A program made the translations under genes and the position numbers. Under the pieces are notes generated by a model. It had not been told where the DNA came from and did no database searches. It saw only the letters and a list, made by a program, of their open reading frames with translations. Below, piece after piece: positions 39,742-42,471 of a DNA stretch of 42,471 bases (position 1 is the first letter of the stretch; each line of letters opens with the position of its first letter). This stretch comes from Chitinophagaceae bacterium (GTDB lineage: Bacteria; Bacteroidota; Bacteroidia; Chitinophagales; Chitinophagaceae), in the NCBI GenBank assembly GCA_027486695.1, contig JAIXOS010000302.1, forward strand, positions 1 to 42,471, in the 5' to 3' direction.

Positions 39742-40272
39742 TTAGGAATGAGGGGCAAAAGCGCGCTTTACAATGATACCCAATTCTTCGTCTATAAAAT
39801 CTTTGGTACCGTACTCCACTACACGTCCAATTTCTTTTCCGTTTTTGAGTACAATAAAGGTTGGTACGTTGGTAATATGGTATTTTTTGTGCAAGCCGTA
39901 ATAAGTTGTTTTGTTGCGGTCTACAGCAATGAGGGTAATATTTTGTTGGGGATAATTGCTTTTATTGACCAATCTAAAAAAAACAGGCCATAAGTTTTGT
40001 GTATCGCTGCACCAAGTGCCACCAAAAACAAGCATGGTAAATTGCGTTCCATATTGTTTAAACGCCTGTACAGCCGCCGCATTGGCTGTGCCATATTGTT
40101 GGTTTTGGGTAAACCATGAAAAGGCGGTATCCGATGCAATAACCTGTTGGTTGATAATGCCTTTTAATACCTTGGTTTTGCTGTCGGGAATTACTTGATA
40201 ATGCACTTGCTGTACATTTTTGCAGGCACTGAAAATTAGTAATAAACCACAGATAGCGAGAGTTTTACGCAT
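39742..40272 (-). CDS. Thioredoxin-family lipoprotein (176 aa)
   Basis: Lipobox FSAC; MLVFGGTWCSDTQNLWPVF (CxxT/Q-type active site) and ITNVPTFIVLKNGKEIGRVVEYG. Confidence 0.85.
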   Translation of the reverse strand: MRKTLAICGLLLIFSACKNVQQVHYQVIPDSKTKVLKGIINQQVIASDTAFSWFTQNQQYGTANAAAVQAFKQYGTQFTMLVFGGTWCSDTQNLWPVFFRLVNKSNYPQQNITLIAVDRNKTTYYGLHKKYHITNVPTFIVLKNGKEIGRVVEYGTKDFIDEELGIIVKRAFAPHS

Positions 40273-40285
40273 AACAGCAATATGT

Positions 40286-41401
40286 TTAGGATGCTTGTAA
40301 ATTGGTTTTGAGTTCTAGTAAAAACGAACGAAAATGGTTGAGCGATTGGATGAGCGTCATTTCCTTATCGGCTACAGATTTATTGGCTTTTAAATATTCT
40401 TTAGCACCCTCTATGCTGTATTTTTTGTTGCGCAGCAAATGGTGAATAAGTTGTAGGTTTTTAATGTCTTCTACCCTGAAAAGGCGATCACCTTTGCGTG
40501 TTTTGCGTGGTTGCAAAATATCGAATTCGTTTTCCCAAAACCGAATTTGCGAATTGTTTACTTTGAACCATCCGGCTACTTCTGAAATGCTGTAGTACAA
40601 TTTTTTTTCCAAAATGTCGATAGAGGGCACGTCAATCAGGTCGGCAGTGGCATCCATTTCTTTGAACGATTTACGGCCACGTTTGCCAAGTGGATTCTGC
40701 GTTGACGCTTCTGACTTTTCAGTTGATTCGTTAAGCAACACAGGTGAAGGCGTTATTTCGGAAAGGTCAATAGGGTCTGCAGAATTTAACCAATTGTCGG
40801 AGGATGTGGTGGTGGTGTGTTGCAAAGATGCCTCCTCTACAGCAACCGCTTCTGTGGACAAATCGGGGGTACTATCGGGTTCGATTGCGGTGGTGGCAGC
40901 TTTTATTTTTACTGCAATTGTGTTATTACTGTACACAATGGTAGAGGCCGATTCGGTATTTGCCGCAGTGTTTGAAGTGGTGGTTTCGGCCAATAAGTCT
41001 GCTGCTGTTGCATGCTCTTCTTCGCTGTTGCCCAATACATCAAGGGTAGTAGCAGTAGTTTGCGCTTCCACAAATGTTACAGCAGTATTTTCCAACAAGG
41101 TATCGGGTATATCTGCTATCGGATTTGTAGCTGCAAGCGGTTCGTTGATGGTAGAAGGCAAGTTATTTGTTGCAGGCGCTTCTTCGCTGTTGCTCATTAC
41201 ATCATGGGTAGCAGTAGCTGGGGCTTCCGCAAATGTTACAGCAGTAGTTTCCAACGATGTATCTGCTATTGGGTTTGTAGCTGCAAGCGGTTCGTTGGGG
41301 GTAGTAGGCAAATTGTTTGTTGCAGGCACTGCTTTGGCCTTTTTAGCAGGTGGTTGCGGCAAAATGGGATTGCCAAATAAATCTAATTGTACCGTATCCA
41401 T
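40286..41401 (-). CDS. MerR-family transcriptional regulator with long low-complexity N-terminal extension (start probably 41401)
   Basis: C-terminal MerR HTH: KKLYYSISEVAGWFKVNNSQIRFWENEFDILQPRKTRKGDRLFRVEDIKNLQLIHHLLRNKKYSIEGAKEYL; N-terminus starts MDTVQLDLFGNPILPQPPAKK. Confidence 0.88.
   Translation of the reverse strand: MDTVQLDLFGNPILPQPPAKKAKAVPATNNLPTTPNEPLAATNPIADTSLETTAVTFAEAPATATHDVMSNSEEAPATNNLPSTINEPLAATNPIADIPDTLLENTAVTFVEAQTTATTLDVLGNSEEEHATAADLLAETTTSNTAANTESASTIVYSNNTIAVKIKAATTAIEPDSTPDLSTEAVAVEEASLQHTTTTSSDNWLNSADPIDLSEITPSPVLLNESTEKSEASTQNPLGKRGRKSFKEMDATADLIDVPSIDILEKKLYYSISEVAGWFKVNNSQIRFWENEFDILQPRKTRKGDRLFRVEDIKNLQLIHHLLRNKKYSIEGAKEYLKANKSVADKEMTLIQSLNHFRSFLLELKTNLQAS
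41017..41327. repeat. Two-copy intragenic tandem repeat in the MerR-like gene (41017-41177 and 41179-41327)
   Basis: Both copies start cttcttcgctgttgc and end tttgttgcaggc; encode ATNNLPxTxNEPLAATNPIADxxxxxETTAVTFxEAxxTAT. Confidence 0.85.
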
Positions 41402-41590
41402 ACCGTAAAAATAACAAACACTTACGTGTGCTGATGCAAATGGTTTAAATGGTGGAAAAAAGTATGCCTTTTGTAGTACCATGAGTCAAAAATCGGGTAA
41501 ATGGCACTTCCAAATTTAAACAATCCTTTACCAATTGGGTCAACAAAAAATGGTAATTTCACCCATTCAAACATACTCAAAACGATTGTT

Positions 41591-42471
41591 ATGCCCCGCA
41601 GTAAAATAGCCGGAGTTGGCAAATATTTGCCATCTACCGTTGTTACCAATCAACAATTGACCGAATTAATGGATACAAGCGATGCTTGGATTCGGGAGCG
41701 TACCGGTATTGAACAACGCAGGTATGCCAAGCGTACCGAAGAAACAACGGCTACAATGGGTGCCGCAGCGGCAAAAATAGCTATTGAACGAGCCGGCATT
41801 ACACCACAAGACATCGATTTTATCATTTTTGCTACCCTATCGCCCGATTATTATTTTCCAGGCTGTGGTGTATTGGTGCAGCGGGCTTTACAAATGCGCG
41901 AAATAGGTGCTTTGGATGTGCGCAACCAATGCAGCGGTTTTATTTATGCACTGAGTATTGCCGACCAATTTATCAAAACAGGTATGTACCAAAACATATT
42001 GGTAATTGGTAGCGAAAAGCACAGTTTTGGTCTTGATTTTAGTACCCGCGGACGCAATGTGAGTGTCATTTTTGGCGATGGCGCAGGGGCGGTGGTAGTA
42101 CAGCCTACCAACGAACCCACACAAGGGATATTAAGTACCCACTTGCACAGCGATGGTGCCCATGCCGAAATGTTGGCCATGTTCAATCCCGGAACGCACG
42201 GCAATAGTTGGACACCAACACCATATGCTACCTACGATGATGCTGATTACGGACAAACGTTTGTGAGCCACGCAATGATTGACAAAGGCGAATTGTACCC
42301 CTTTATGGACGGACAAGCGGTATTTAAAAAAGCCGTAGTAAAATTTCCGGAAGTGATTCACGAAGCATTGGCTGCAAATGGCTTGGCCGCTAGCAACATA
42401 GATTTGTTAATACCACACCAAGCCAATTTGCGCATTAGCCAATATGTGCAGCAGCAGTTGGGTTTAAGCAA
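41591..42471 (+). CDS. fabH: 3-oxoacyl-ACP synthase III (FabH-like), 3' end truncated by window edge
   Basis: ATG at 41591: MPRSKIAGVGKYLPSTVVTNQQLTELMDTSDAWIRERTGIEQRRYAK, active-site DVRNQCSGFIYAL, GDGAGAVVV, LIPHQANLRI. Not in the ORF track because it runs off the window. Confidence 0.92.
   Translation, partial: MPRSKIAGVGKYLPSTVVTNQQLTELMDTSDAWIRERTGIEQRRYAKRTEETTATMGAAAAKIAIERAGITPQDIDFIIFATLSPDYYFPGCGVLVQRALQMREIGALDVRNQCSGFIYALSIADQFIKTGMYQNILVIGSEKHSFGLDFSTRGRNVSVIFGDGAGAVVVQPTNEPTQGILSTHLHSDGAHAEMLAMFNPGTHGNSWTPTPYATYDDADYGQTFVSHAMIDKGELYPFMDGQAVFKKAVVKFPEVIHEALAANGLAASNIDLLIPHQANLRISQYVQQQLGLS

Noticed and set aside
40614-41408. 264-aa + strand ORF
   Set aside because: Antisense to the MerR-type gene; low-complexity Ser/Val/Ala composition is the mirror of the Thr/Ala-rich coding strand.
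1-42471. CRISPR arrays, tRNA/rRNA genes, transposase genes, prophage
   Set aside because: No regularly spaced repeat array, tRNA cloverleaf, rRNA segment, transposase motif or phage structural gene was recognised by eye.

Overview
The window is a chromosomal segment of a low-GC Bacteroidota genome, probably Chitinophagaceae-like judging from promoter style and gene families. About 24 protein-coding genes can be supported. Housekeeping genes are mnmG, ybeY, nadD, recQ, kdsD, manC, nadA, a ppiD/SurA-type PPIase, a fabH-like gene (cut at the right edge) and a sialate O-acetylesterase (cut at the left edge). Accessory content includes a degenerate type I restriction HsdR-like remnant, an orphan feoA, a ChrA transporter with a 19-nt homopolymer, a LytS/LytTR two-component pair, a COG3014/LpoB cluster and an ECF-sigma operon. 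The most interesting locus is a tight operon at 30175-36589 (-) with a divergent response regulator at 36895-37359 (+). It encodes a ThiF(E1-like)-nitroreductase fusion, a GNAT/autoinducer-synthase-like protein, a 7TMR-DISM histidine kinase and a REC-HisKA-HATPase hybrid. I read it as a candidate small-molecule synthesis plus sensing system. Non-coding structure includes a three-copy ~87-bp interspersed repeat, a 31-bp direct repeat with parS-like half sites near mnmG, a possible oriC (cluster of DnaA-box-like 9-mers at 22.86-23.28 kb with a nearby G/C bias change), a Bacteroidota-type GC-rich palindromic repeat, and several strong hairpin terminators. No tRNA, rRNA or CRISPR was recognised. 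All calls are by eye, without database search.
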